Below, piece after piece: positions 32,302-42,700 of a stretch of DNA of 64,000 nt. The number at the start of each line of letters is the position of its first letter. The first letter of the stretch is position 1. The stretch spans positions 6,200,001-6,264,000 of the forward strand of contig OY744467.1 of NCBI GenBank assembly GCA_963556145.1. Reading direction: 5' to 3'. Both the position numbers and the translations under genes were made by a program. The DNA comes from Hygrocybe punicea. Lineage: Eukaryota; Basidiomycota; Agaricomycetes; Agaricales; Hygrophoraceae. The notes beneath the pieces are model-generated. The model had not been told where the DNA came from and ran no database searches. It saw only the letters and a program-made list of their open reading frames with translations.

Positions 32302-34741
32302 TAACAGGGTGAAGGTGCTGGACCACAACCAGAGGGGGAAGGCCAAGAGGAGGAGGAGGAGGAATCAGAGGAAAGTGAAACTGAGCTGGGCACCCATCTC
32401 TGCCCAGTGACGCGCTCACAAACCAATGCTCTGAAAGGGAAGATGACAAAACCCGGACCTCCTTCTGGGTACCAGACCTACTTCAGTGCGACAAAGAAAT
32501 GTCGTGCACCAGCTTCAAAATGGAACAGCTGCAAGAAAAGAATGCTCATGGATAGAAGTCAGATGATTTCTTCAGACCTGCCTGGTGAAGTGAGTATGAG
32601 TTTATGAACAATCTTTCAATGCACATGTATTAATGATGAAAATTAGTCATTCAACGGAACTCCAGTCAAGAACCTTGAACTTCCTGAAGTAAGTTCATCT
32701 CATAATACTCTAGCTGTTGACTGAGCAGAGGAACAGATGTCTGAGGATAATGTGCCTCTCAGGGTTTTTGGAGCTGACCAAAATGTAGAAGCATCTCATT
32801 TCACATTTCAAAGTAATTTGGGCTCGGTTAGTCCTATTTCTAGTTGTTGGTTTGATTTATTTACATGGTCAACATAGGATGAATGTGAATATTGGTGTTT
32901 GTGAACCATCCAAGAGGAAGTGGAGTCTTTATACAAAGATGGAAGACCTCTTCATCACCTACCATCCGCCAGTGCCCCAGAATTTGAACCAGATGGTTCG
33001 AGTATTTTTGTAGTGGCATATGATCAGTACCTCCAAATGGATACCTCGACGATCCAGGAGATCTTTGAACAAAGACATATCCTGGTCCATGGAGTCCCAC
33101 AGCAGGAACGTCTCCAGTTTGACCTGGAAGGTCTCTCCAGACTTGGGAGTCTCAAACATGAGCGTAATGTGCAGGGTTTGTCTTGTCCTTTTACTGATCC
33201 TTGCTGTTACTCACCAAATGACAAAGTTGGTTCCTTTCGCACCCGGAAAAGTCATGGAAAGATGCTGCATGTTGGGACTCTGCAAGATTTGTATAATGCA
33301 TCTCTGTTAGAAGGACGAAGACACATCTGGAACATGCTGGACTTTCCCATGGGTCACCTCACGGTTCATCCACCGCCCATGTACCGGTATGATGCGAAAT
33401 TATCTATCCTCAGTTTTCATTTGACAAAGATGCTCTCCTCCAGCTCACTGGCATCCCATGAGCAGGCCATGTCGGAAACCCAGGGACAACCAGGTTATAT
33501 TCCAGGCAAAACATTCACGGACGAACTCTCTTGGGGGACTGCGGCATTGCGGGGTGCAACTTCTTGGCCGCATGCTGATGATGATGGTTTTGCGACAGTT
33601 GTAAGGGTAATGACAGGCAGCAAGTATTGGGTTGTCATGTGCCGTAACAGAGAGACACCTCCCTGGAATAACAATGGAGACATGACAACTCATCATGCGT
33701 TTGGAAAGGGTTGGGGTCCCCTCAGTCCATCCAAAGGCATCTGGGAGAAATAGGGGGTGCTGTTGATGCCAAATGATGTCTTGTGAGCGTTATTCATTCC
33801 ATCGCAGACTTATCTAACAAATGATGCCAGTTTCCAAAGGCCGAACACAGTCCATTATGTAGTCACCCTGCAGGACTCCATCGTATATGGAAATCACTTC
33901 TATGCCAGATCATCGATCAAGGACACCTGTTTTGGAATCATCCACACCTTCGTCATGTCCTACAGGACTCCTACTCCATCACAAATACTCAACATAATAC
34001 CACCCAGACCATTCTGAGAAGAATGATGGGTATGTGGCATGAACATTTGTGTGTCAATGGGGCTTCATCTGTCGGTATGTCATTGCTATTCATATTCTCA
34101 TCCCTCTACCTAAATCATGATCCTCAACAGGTGTAGATCGTGAGCATCACATTCCTGATGTGTCGACCCCTGCCGGTCTCTTTGATGTGGTGATTGTGGG
34201 CAATCTTCTGGAGATGGTGGGGGTGATCAATCGAAACCATTACAGTGGTGAGATGGATGACTTGGAAGAGGAGGAAGAGACCTTCGCCCAATTGCGATAC
34301 CACCGATTCTACACCTGGTTTGCAGGAGAATATGTGACAATTTTGGGTGGGATATGGGTGCATCCTTCCTACATCTTCAAACGTGCTCTGCTTCAGTTTT
34401 GCCTCTGCCTCATATTTTACAAACGCGAGAGGCAGGCACAATTGGTGAACGTGCCGTTGACAACTGGTTGCACCTCCCTCACACTAGAAAGGTTGATCCT
34501 GGTGCATTTCGAGACTCAATGGCCTGAATTGATGCCCTTGATAGAAACCCTGCTGGATGATGAGGCTCCAATAACTGGCGACACTTGGAGTTTCAATTGG
34601 ACCGGTCCAATGTTCAAGATTGAGCGTAGGAATTCTGATGTGGCAAAGGAATTAGCTTTAACATCCACAGAAAAGAGGGATTTCCCAAGGGAGCCGATTT
34701 ACAGCCCTGATGGCGATATGGATGTTGCCACTGAGTCCTGA

Positions 34742-35192
34742 CAAAAGTATGTGTTCTGCTGTTCATGATGTAGAATATCGGCTCATGCTTGATCAATCAT
34801 TCACCAGTCATGTCGACTTCTCAATATTTATCAATAGATTTTCCGCCGTAGTTTTCCATCTGCATATATCATCATTGTCCCAATTGTTGTCAGCTGTCTA
34901 TTCTGCACATTGTTGTATTTTTGTCTCGTCACATACATTGCATTACTGTATTCTTAGTAGTTGTCCAAATGTATCCAGTCTTTGTGGAAACTGAAAAGCT
35001 AAGCCTCTCCACAACATGTGATGTGACATGTCGCAGCAGGTGAATCGGCTGTGACGGGTCACATTGTTCACATGACCATGATCCAAGCCTGCATCACATG
35101 ATTGTGGTTCATTGGTTGAAAATTTGTAACCCCCTTACTCATTCCCCTTACCACCACCTCAAAAAATTATCTGCAATATCATCCCCTCCACC
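34742..35192. other. Intergenic, no gene seen
   Basis: AT-rich 3' flank of the JmjC-like gene and 5' flank of the gene at 35193. No RNA gene or repeat seen. Confidence 0.35.
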
Positions 35193-35670
35193 ATGACCTG
35201 GGTTGTCCCTGAATATCTTGAAATCCTGCAAAGCCATCAACAGGATTACCAAAATGCCCCCAACAGGGACAGCAAAAAAGAGATTGTTAAAACAATTCGT
35301 TCGGCCATAACGAAGAAGAGCAAGGAAGTTGTTAAGGACAGTCACATTGACGGCTTGGCCCAAGTAATTGAACTTCGTCTTATAAGCTGCTCGCATATAG
35401 GCTGACATCACATTCTATGTAGAAAATAATAATTTGGTTGAAAAATCACAAGGCTGATGCAAAAGAGGAGGCTTTGAAGAAGAAAACACGAGCGAAATTC
35501 ATCAAAACGTGGGACTTACATGCCGTCATTGTGGAGAAGATGAGGGGGTAAATAAAGGAGAGAATCAAGGAGCAATCAGGCGAGAACCCTGGAAGCGCGG
35601 AGTTCATCAGCACATATAAAGCCGCTTGTAGCTGGGTCATGGAAAAACTGTCACCAGAAAAAAAGGCAGA

Positions 35671-35678
35671 GTTTGAGG
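35671..35678. repeat. Target-site duplication of E3 (GTTTGAGG)
   Basis: Identical 8-mer at 36878-36885. Confidence 0.85.
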
Positions 35679-35872
35679 TAGTGATGGGGAAGTTCAGTTC
35701 GGTCCGGTTTTCGGCCTTTTTGTCCCAAACCGAAACCGAACGGTTCGGTTCCTACCAAAAAATCCCAAACCGAAACCGAAACCGACGTAAACGGTTTACG
35801 TCAGTTTGGTTTCGGTCCAGACGCGGTCTGAACCACGAACCGCGTGGGCTGGGGGCCCTCCCTCCCATCTGA

Positions 35873-35924
35873 CCTCGCAAGAGTGCTGCACACGTCAATC
35901 GACGTGGCTAGCCTCATTACGAGG
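35873..35924. repeat. CAATTG-type palindrome, copy P3 (in E3)
   Basis: Arms CCTCGCAA and TTACGAGG; centre CAATCG (one base off) at 35896-35901; 52 bp. Confidence 0.7.
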
Positions 35925-36289
35925 TGGGATTGGGGGTTGGTGGGCTGCACGGCCCTGTCCTAGCGAAACACACGCGTCAAACGCATGTGTTCCGCCTCGG
36001 CTGTTGTCGATTGGGTGTGGTGGTGGTGGTGGTGATGCCCCGACGCGTCAGACACGTTGTGCACGCGACAATGGGTGTGTTGGCCCTGCGTTGGTCCTGC
36101 GTTGGTTGTTTTCGGCGAGCGCGTGGTGGTGGCGTATGGGCCTCTCTGCATGGGTGTCCCGACGCGTCATGCGTGTTGACCCCGCGTTGGCCGCATTGGT
36201 GTTGCATGGTGGTGGTGGTGTTGTGCCGCGTTCCGTTATATACAAATAAAATCAATAAAAGAAAGAATAAAAATAACATACCACGAAGG

Positions 36290-36320
36290 AGCGGGGGTGG
36301 ATGCACCACCCCCCGCCGCT
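36290..36320 (-). other. E3 splice-donor hairpin
   Basis: AGCGGGGGTGG and CCACCCCCCG pair around ATGCA. A minus-strand donor GGTATGT follows 7 bases away at 36276-36282. Confidence 0.6.
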
Positions 36321-38427
36321 CATTCCACCTCTCTGACTCCCACTCCACCCTGTTCACGTTCGTTTGCGTGCACGTGTGTCTTGGACACGTTGTTGTTGGC
36401 GTCTGACGTGGCGGTCCTGGTGGTTGTAGCGGTCCTGGTGGTTGCGGCCATCGTGGTGGCAATCGTCGTCGTCGTCGTAGTGGTGGTGGTGGTGGCCGTG
36501 GTGGTAGTGGTGGTGATGGCCGTGGTGGCTGTTGACTGTAACTTGCTACTGTTAGTGTCGAATAAAAAAAATGAAAAAATAAACAAAGCATAGGTGGGCG
36601 GCAGGGAGTACCCTGCCACGTTTGGTCCACCTCGGGTGCTCCGTCGTCCTCGTTTGGCGTACGTTGTGGGCGTTCTTGGTGGTTGCAGAAGTGTCTTGGT
36701 GACTTTGGAAGTCAGCCAAGTGGCCGACTTGCGAATATCGGTTTGCGGTTCAAACTCAGTTTGAAACCGTTTCGGCCCGCGGCCAAATCTCCAAACCGGA
36801 GACCGAACCGTTCGGTCTCAGCCGAAATTTCCCAAACTGGGTTTGGGTCGGTCTGAGACCGAACTTCCCCAACACTAGTTTGAGGGCCTCGCTGCTGATT
36901 GGAATAGTGGGAAACTGACAGATGAAGTGCGGAGTAGGTAAGTGAAACATTGTTCTCGTATCAGTGTCTTCTGCTGAAGCCTCTTTGGTAGCAACGCGGA
37001 AAATTCAATGAGCAAGGTGGTGCAGAAGTTTGTCAAGGAATTGGAGGTGCAGATGGGGGCGAAGGGGCTTGTCTTGGTGGGTTGGAAAGATAGGACAGGC
37101 AATGCTCAAACCATGAAGTAATATTTCACCTACCACACAATATTTGAACTCACCCATCATTGTGGGTAGATTTGAATCCCAAAATGTTCAAGGGGATATT
37201 TTTTCGAGGAGCAAAACTTTCCAGGACGAAGTGATGAAACCTTGGAATGAGTGGGTGTTTGACGAATATGGTATGTTAAAAGTACCATCAACCATGACAT
37301 CTCTGAACATATATTAGATGAGCACAGTGATGGAGCAGAAACCAATGTCGACAAGGGCAAGGGTCCCTGCCTGCCCAGGAAGGAAAACGATAAGAGTGTA
37401 CCATTGGTCCTGCAAGTCGACGAATTTGGTGCACCTGTCCTCCCTGACACAAAGGGGATATCACTGCTGAAGAAGAAGGATGTGTTTAGGTCATTTGTGA
37501 CAATGTCCTACCGTAAGTTGAACAGAATGAATGGAATAAAACAAGACTCACCGTATGTTTGCAGGCCAATTTACGAACAACCAGAATGCGACAGTTCCTT
37601 GGTTGAGGATAAGAGACTCCCTGGGGGAATTCATAGATGCTGAATATCTCCCCGATGGACAGCAGATGATGGAGCCCACAAAGATGAAGAAGGACCAGCT
37701 GAAGCTGGTCTTCGACCAATGGGAGAACCGGCAGGCATCAGGGTTGGTGGCCCTCAAATTCAAGTCTGCGAGGGCTTCAGATGCGGAGAATCTGCTGAAG
37801 AACAAAAAGGCCAAGAAAAGGAGATATGTGGATGTTTCCGATGATGACAACAACTCGGACAACGAGGCTGGACCTTCAAAACGGATTGAGTATGGGGCCA
37901 CAGGCAAATTGCCGAATCGAGCATAAGTGACATGCATGATCTGCCTGATGTTCATTTTCATTTGTTTATCCAGTTGTTTAGTCCAGCTGCAGTCAGCCCA
38001 GACAAGGAGGCAAGGTTTTGAATTTTTGCAAACCTTGTCCACGAGCCCAGAATACCTGAGTTTGGTGAAATTTTGCTATGAGCATTATGTGAGTAAAACA
38101 TGTCAAGAATATGTGTGGAAATGAATAACAAGGGACAGGAATGGGAGGTCAATAGTCCTGACAATGCCTGGATGTCATGGAGTTACCCCGGCCAATTTCT
38201 GCCCCCTGCTTTCCATGATGGCAATTCCTTGGAAGAGATCATGTTATGGATGGAGACCTTGCGATATCCTGATGATATTTCGATTGTTCTCTTGGTCATT
38301 GGACTGGCTTTACGAGAATTTGCAGCATCTCACTTCAACAAAGGTAACTTTGACTCTACCCAGGGGATTCCGGAATATGTGTGGGGATCTTCATACATGA
38401 CGAAACATGCTGACCAGTTGGTGGCGC

Positions 38428-38564
38428 TGGAGAGGTACTGAGGTACCTCTCCGGGGGCTCACGCAGGACTCGAGGTGGAAGTCGACTGGATAGGAAGGAT
38501 GAACTGACTACTACATCAGGAACTGCTACTGACTAAGGGACTGGTCACGTGATCTACTACTACA
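38428..38564. repeat. 5' LTR
   Basis: 137 bp. It differs from the 3' LTR by only a few bases, including a 3-base CTA addition near the end, so the insertion is recent. Confidence 0.75.
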
Positions 38565-39962
38565 AGTGCCCCTCCTCCTCATGGCAACGCCCCCGTCGCC
38601 AACAGCTACTGAAAGAAAACAAAAACCAAACAGGACTGACCAAAACAATCTCCAAATCACAACTCCCAGTCCCTCAGAATGCCCCAAGTCGCAGTCGACG
38701 CCTTATATCGTGAAGCGGGACAATATTGTCCTCCGAAACCAATCACAGTGCAGGGTGTGGGTTCTCATAGTCCATGAATAAGCTGGGTGGTTGCGCATAG
38801 GTAATAGATACGGGATGATGTCGTGGGGCAGCATAGAGACAGCGTTCGTGTGGGGTGAAACAAAACCATGTCGAGGGAGAGCAATGAGAAGCCAAGAAAA
38901 CAGAGACTGAGGGAACAAAAGAGAATATGTACTGGGCGCTAGAGCAGGCGCCGGCATCGAGAGATCTCTTCGCGTGAGCTCTGGGAAGCAGTTGCGAGGC
39001 CACGGGGGGCCTCGCGAAGCTGCAAGGGCCGGGGGTGCAGAATGCGGGGGCCACGAAGTAGCGGTGTGGCAAAGGGCGGTGGGGCCTGGAAAGCGGTGGC
39101 CCGGGTGAGCTGGGTGCTCCATTGCATCAGGCGCGGATGCGGCGAGCTACACGAGCAGGTGCGTGGCCGTTTACGCTGGAAAACGGGGCCGTTTATGCTG
39201 GGAAGCGGGGCGCGTCTCAGTGACATGGCACGATGCTGGGGTGCTCAAAAAGGACAGCGAGGGCTCGTCTGGGGCAACGGGTGGCCCTGGTGGGTGGAAC
39301 GAGGGCGAGGGGGGTTGAACGAACGTGGGTTGGGGCCGGGACATACGAAAAGCGGGGGGTTGAAGGTGGTGACGTGGCAGGCGCTTGGGCATCCAAAATG
39401 GATGACGACGGGTTCGTTTGGGGCAGAACGGGGTGTTGGGTCGTCGAGCGTGCGTCCTGGGGCTTGGATGGATACGCGTGGGTTGGGGTACACAAAGAAG
39501 CGGGGTTCCAACGTTGGTGACATGGTGGATCCGTGTGTAACCAAAAAGGTCTGCGACCGTGGATTCGGGGTGGCGTAGGGGAGCGCGCGGCTCCGGTACG
39601 TCAAACGGGGGTCTGTGGGGTCGGATGAGCCTGCCTGGGGCTAGGAATGATGAAAGAAAACAACAATGAAATGAAAAAACGGGGGGGTCGCAAATGTGAC
39701 GTGGCCTGCCGCTTGGGTGTTGAGAAGGGTCGCGGGCGCATTTTTGGGTCAACAGGGGGCGACGCGGGGCCCTATTGGGCTGAACACGAGTGCCGGGGGG
39801 TAACTGGAGTGTTGTACGGCCGTGAATGAAGTAAAAATCCGCGGTTGCGCAGCAGTGGGTGGTGAGGCCAAAAAAGGTCGTCTAGCGAGAAAAAGCATAA
39901 AAAATGGTAAGGAACTGAAGAAAAAAGGGATCCGCGAGTCGATCACACTCTCATCACCACGA

Positions 39963-40096
39963 TGGAGAGGTACCGAGGTACCTCTCCGGGGGCTCACGCA
40001 GGACTCGAGGTGGAAGTCGACTGGATAGGAAGGATGAACTGACTACTACATCAGGAACTGCTACTGACTAAGGGACTGGTCACGTGATCTACTACA
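39963..40096. repeat. 3' LTR
   Basis: 134 bp, matched to 38428-38564. The word GAGGTACCTCTCC within it is part of a small palindrome near the LTR start. Confidence 0.75.
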
Positions 40097-40306
40097 GCGC
40101 GAGCAGATATGTGGAGGATATTCTTGGAAGAGAAAGAGCATGAGCATGAGCATGACGATGAACCTGCACCGGCAGGTGGGAACAAGGGTAAGGAAGTGAA
40201 ACGGCCTCGCGGCGAAAATGCAGGAGGAACATCATCGCAGAAAAAACCTGAATACAGAAAACCCAAGACTGGACGAGTGAGGTCCAGTAGCAGGTTGAAG
40301 AAGTGA

Positions 40307-40664
40307 TGATGTTAATTGCATTCTGTGTTCAGGCTGTAAGCTTTGTCTTCATATCTGCAGTGCTCCGGAGTCAGTCAGGTAATGTGTCATTGTTCCCTTG
40401 TCCTCTCTGCAAAATGTCTTTATTATACTTTGCTATGTTGAAATATACAATGTTTGGATATATATATGTAAAAGTGAGGTCCAACAAGAGGTGGAATAAG
40501 TAGAAGAAAATGTGTTTAGTAAAGTTCTGTGATGAGGCTAGAATATATTGCTTGATATCTGCATTGCTGCTGAATCTCCATGTTCCCCTGGCATTTGTTC
40601 AGAATCTTGTAAGTACGTAGAATGTAAGGGAAGGCATGTGAATATCCCCCAGATGTTGGTGCAA
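40307..40664. other. 3' flank of the split gene, nothing recognised
   Basis: AT-rich, no gene or RNA signal. Leads into the 46-bp minisatellite. Confidence 0.35.
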
Positions 40665-41090
40665 GTAATAAATAAACATCCCACCCCATCTCGGCCCATC
40701 CAATGCCAGTGGGAAAGAAATATCCCCCCCCATCTAGGCCCATCCAATGCAATCGGGGAATAAATATCCCACCCCATCTTGGCCCATCCAATGCCAGTGG
40801 AAAATCAATATCTCACCCCATGTCGGCCTATCCACTGCTATGGGTCCAAAAATATCTCACCCCATTTGGGCCCACCCAATGCTCTTGGGAAATCAATAGC
40901 CTACCTAAACTCGGCCCATCTAATTCTAGTGGGAAATCATTATTTCTAACTTTCTGGGCCCATGCAATGTGAAGGGAAAAGAATATCTCAGCTCATCTCG
41001 ACCCATCCAATCCAATAGGTCTGGATATTATCTTGGCCCATCTCGGCCCATCCACTGGGATTGGACCTTTAGCACATGGGCTCCCCCACT
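40665..41090. repeat. ~46-bp minisatellite (GGCCCATCCAATGC units)
   Basis: Eight to nine units with the core CATCTCGGCCCATCCAATGC followed by AGTGGGAAA and AATATC(C/T)CACCC, increasingly diverged to the right. Confidence 0.75.
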
Positions 41091-41123
41091 GTTACTGGAC
41101 AAGATATGCTGCAAGGGCTCTAG

Positions 41124-41155
41124 GAGTGGGGGTGGATGCACCACCCCCCGCTGCT
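41124..41155 (-). other. Splice-donor hairpin of the 41-kb copy
   Basis: Same structure as in E3, but the donor that should follow has been lost. Confidence 0.55.
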
Positions 41156-41342
41156 TGTTCCATCATGTAGACTCCCACTCCACCCCATTTGCACACATCT
41201 TGGACATGTTTGATGTGGCCATTGTTGGCATCCGAAGTGGCTGTCCTGGTGGTTGTGGCCATCGTGGTGGCGATCATCATCATTGTAGTGGTAGTGGTGG
41301 TGGTGGTGGTGATGGTGGTGATGGTGGTGGTGGTGCATCAAC

Positions 41343-41397
41343 CTGTAATTTGTTAAAGTGTTAGTTAAGTTTGAATAAATAAAAATGAAACACATAC
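41343..41397 (-). other. Intron 1 of the 41-kb copy (55 bp)
   Basis: Minus strand: donor GTATGTG, branch-like CTTAACTAAC, acceptor ATTACAG. Corresponds to the E3 segment whose donor has decayed. Confidence 0.6.
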
Positions 41398-41683
41398 GTG
41401 GGTGGCAGGGAGTACCCCACCACCCATTTTGTCGACCTCAGGTGCTCCATTGTCCTCATTTGGCATACCTCAGGGTTGTTGTTGGTGGGGGTTGGTGACT
41501 TTGGGTGACTTTCGAAGTCAGCCAAGTAACCAATTTGGGACTGTCGGTTTGCGGTTCAAACTGAGTTTGAAACCATTTCGGCCTGCGGCCAAATCTCCCA
41601 AACTGAGACCAAACGGTTCAGTCTCCGCTAGAAATTCCCAAACCAGGTTTGGGTCAGTCTGAGACTAAACTTCCCCAACACTA

Positions 41684-41719
41684 GCCACGTCAATTGATGT
41701 GTGCAGCTGTCTCGCGAGG
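41684..41719. repeat. CAATTG-centred palindrome, half copy P4
   Basis: Right arm and centre are intact (CAATTG at 41691-41696, CGAGG at 41715-41719). The left arm is cut after GCCACGT by the preceding element terminus. Confidence 0.75.
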
Positions 41720-41893
41720 TGGATACCCGACAGTCTTGATTTAGACCAAGTTTGGACCAAACCAAACCGATGTAAACGATTTACATTGGTTTTGGTTTTG
41801 GTTCCAGGATTTTTGGCAGGAACTGAACAGTTCGGTCTCAGTTTGGGGCAAAAAGACCCAAAACCAGACCGAACCGAACTTCCCCAACACTAA

Positions 41894-42119
41894 CAAGCAC
41901 CGTCACAGAAGTATTGTCATTCAGGGCACATTGCAGGTGGCTGTCAAAGAAATTAGTAAATTTTGAATGTGAAGTCAGTATGATGTAAAGGAAATTTTGA
42001 ATATGAGCAAACCTTAGTCAAGCTCAAAATGAGTGAGATGGTGAGGACGTGAAGCAGCCGAGTGAAAGTCAAGCAAGTGTCTTTTATGACTGAGGAAATG
42101 GAACGCCAAGTGATCATTG
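41894..42119. other. Spacer between elements, no gene seen
   Basis: About 225 bases between the 41-kb rearranged element and E4, without recognisable signals. Confidence 0.4.
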
Positions 42120-42127
42120 CCATATCT
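42120..42127. repeat. Target-site duplication of E4 (CCATATCT)
   Basis: Identical 8-mer at 44808-44815. Confidence 0.85.
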
Positions 42128-42419
42128 TAGTGATGCCGAAGTTCGGTTCAGAACCAATCCGAACCCGGTTTGAACCACGAACCGAACCAGAATTTCGGTT
42201 CAGTTTGCGGTTCTGGCACTGACATGCGGTTCAAACTGCGTTCAAACGTGGTTCAAACCGCAAACCATAATATATATTTACCTACGTAGATACTCCTTTA
42301 GATACTCAAATTTTCACATTTTTTTGTATGCAGTCACGTGAACTTAGGTCATGTGACCTTAAACATACACACGCAACTCTTCAATTTCGACTCAACACTA
42401 ATGTTACTCAACAACCATA

Positions 42420-42466
42420 GTAAGTAATGACTTTATTTCATATTTTACTGACATTTTCTTACATAG
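42420..42466 (+). other. E4 intron 1 (47 bp)
   Basis: GTAAGT donor, TTTTACTGAC branch region, ACATAG acceptor. Aligns closely with E1 intron 1. Confidence 0.6.
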
Positions 42467-42700
42467 AACAGCCCCACGGGGCCCACCTTGACCACATAAA
42501 TAAGGCGCCCGCGGTCAACTTCACCCAACAACCTCCCTCGCATTCCAACGCGAGTCGGAGTGAATCAATTGCAGCAGCGGCAGCAGCAACAGCAGTGGCA
42601 ACACCACCACCACCACCAATGCCACCACCCCAACGACAACGACAACGATGGCCAAATGACCCCCAGCAACCGCAACTGCAACCACAGCAGCAGCAACCGC

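Larger units (their letters stand above)
31186..34741 (+). pseudogene. JmjC-like (transposon-associated) protein, interrupted by two stops
   Basis: Begins MSRSEEPVIIIDDDSESELD and runs through an acidic/low-complexity region (poly-Glu at 31452-31492) and the PPPAVEG repeat. A TAA at 32302-32304 is followed in phase by QGEGAGPQPEGEGQEE and a basic stretch (TRSQTNALKGKM) before an intron near 32590. The later part, from about 32917, carries EVESLYKDGRPLHHLPSAS and a JmjC-like core SWPHADDDGFATVVRVMTG (HxD-type iron site, about 33560-33630). A TAG at 33751-33753 follows GIWEK, then the frame goes on with GVLLMPNDV and, after an intron, RPNTVHYVVTLQDSIVYGNH (about 33840-33900, second histidine). 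The C-terminal part GLFDVVIVGNLLEMVGVINR extends to 34741. Such proteins are frequent in agaricomycete genomes, often near transposons. Demethylase activity is not established. Confidence 0.6.
35679..36877 (-). mobile_element. E3: hAT-like non-autonomous element (1199 bp)
   Basis: Begins TAGTGATGGGGAAGTT, ends AACTTCCCCAACACTA, flanked by GTTTGAGG. In minus orientation its parts follow the same order as E1 and E4: an intron-1-like segment (about 36576 down to 36530) whose donor has become CT, a CAC/CAA-rich exon, the splice-donor hairpin (36320-36290) with donor GGTATGT (36282-36276), and palindrome P3 (35924-35873). Open frames on both strands are translations of GTG/CAC repeats. Confidence 0.88.
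38428..40096. mobile_element. Small non-autonomous LTR element (1669 bp, 134-137 bp LTRs)
   Basis: Two near-identical direct repeats, 38428-38564 and 39963-40096, start TGGAGAGGTAC and end CTACTACA or CTACA (TG...CA ends). GCGC precedes the left repeat (38424-38427) and follows the right one (40097-40100). The interior is GC-rich with no gag, protease, reverse transcriptase or integrase motif; it holds degenerate repeats around 39220-39540 with words such as GTGACATGG. Size and layout fit a TRIM-like or LARD-like element mobilised in trans. A purine run at 39918-39931 could be a polypurine tract, though not adjacent to the LTR. It interrupts the gene 35193-40306. Confidence 0.75.
35193..40306 (+). 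pseudogene. Agaricomycete gene of unknown function, split by E3 and by an LTR element
   Basis: Start MTWVVPEYLEILQSHQQDYQ at 35193; stop TGA at 40304-40306. Exons encode a Lys-rich helical N-terminal region, VMEKLSPEKKAEFE (to 35678), then, beyond element E3, LAADWNSGKLTDEVRS (from 36886), KVVQKFVKELEVQMGAKGLV, a middle part with LRIRDSLGEFIDAEYLPDG, a Lys-rich segment with DVSDDDNNSDNEAGPSKR, NAWMSWSYPGQFLPPAF (38160-38210), and, beyond the LTR element, a basic His/Glu-rich tail ending RSSSRLKK. At both insertions, taking away the element plus one copy of its target repeat rejoins the frame in phase, so both insertions came after the gene. An in-frame TAA at 35549-35551 is a third lesion. 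Similar proteins occur in repeat-rich agaricomycete regions; function unknown. Confidence 0.65.
41110..41893 (-). mobile_element. Rearranged hAT-like element: right end followed by an inverted left end
   Basis: 41110-41683 matches the right part of E3 (hairpin word GGGGGTGGATGCACCACCCC at 41128-41147, GTG repeats, intron 1, GAACC array and terminus ACTTCCCCAACACTA). Immediately after that terminus, 41684-41893 matches the left end of E3 in inverted orientation, beginning inside palindrome P4 and ending in a second terminus ACTTCCCCAACACTA. No left terminus with a matching 8-mer is visible upstream, so the copy is a rearrangement or an element inserted into a relative whose other half is lost. 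Confidence 0.7.

Noticed and set aside
777..35551. UGA recoding (selenocysteine or altered code)
   Set aside because: TAA and TAG interruptions occur too, and intact conserved genes end with TGA.
39042..39752. Open frames of 178 and 193 codons inside the LTR element
   Set aside because: GC-rich sequence with few stops. No gag, protease, reverse transcriptase or integrase motif on either strand.
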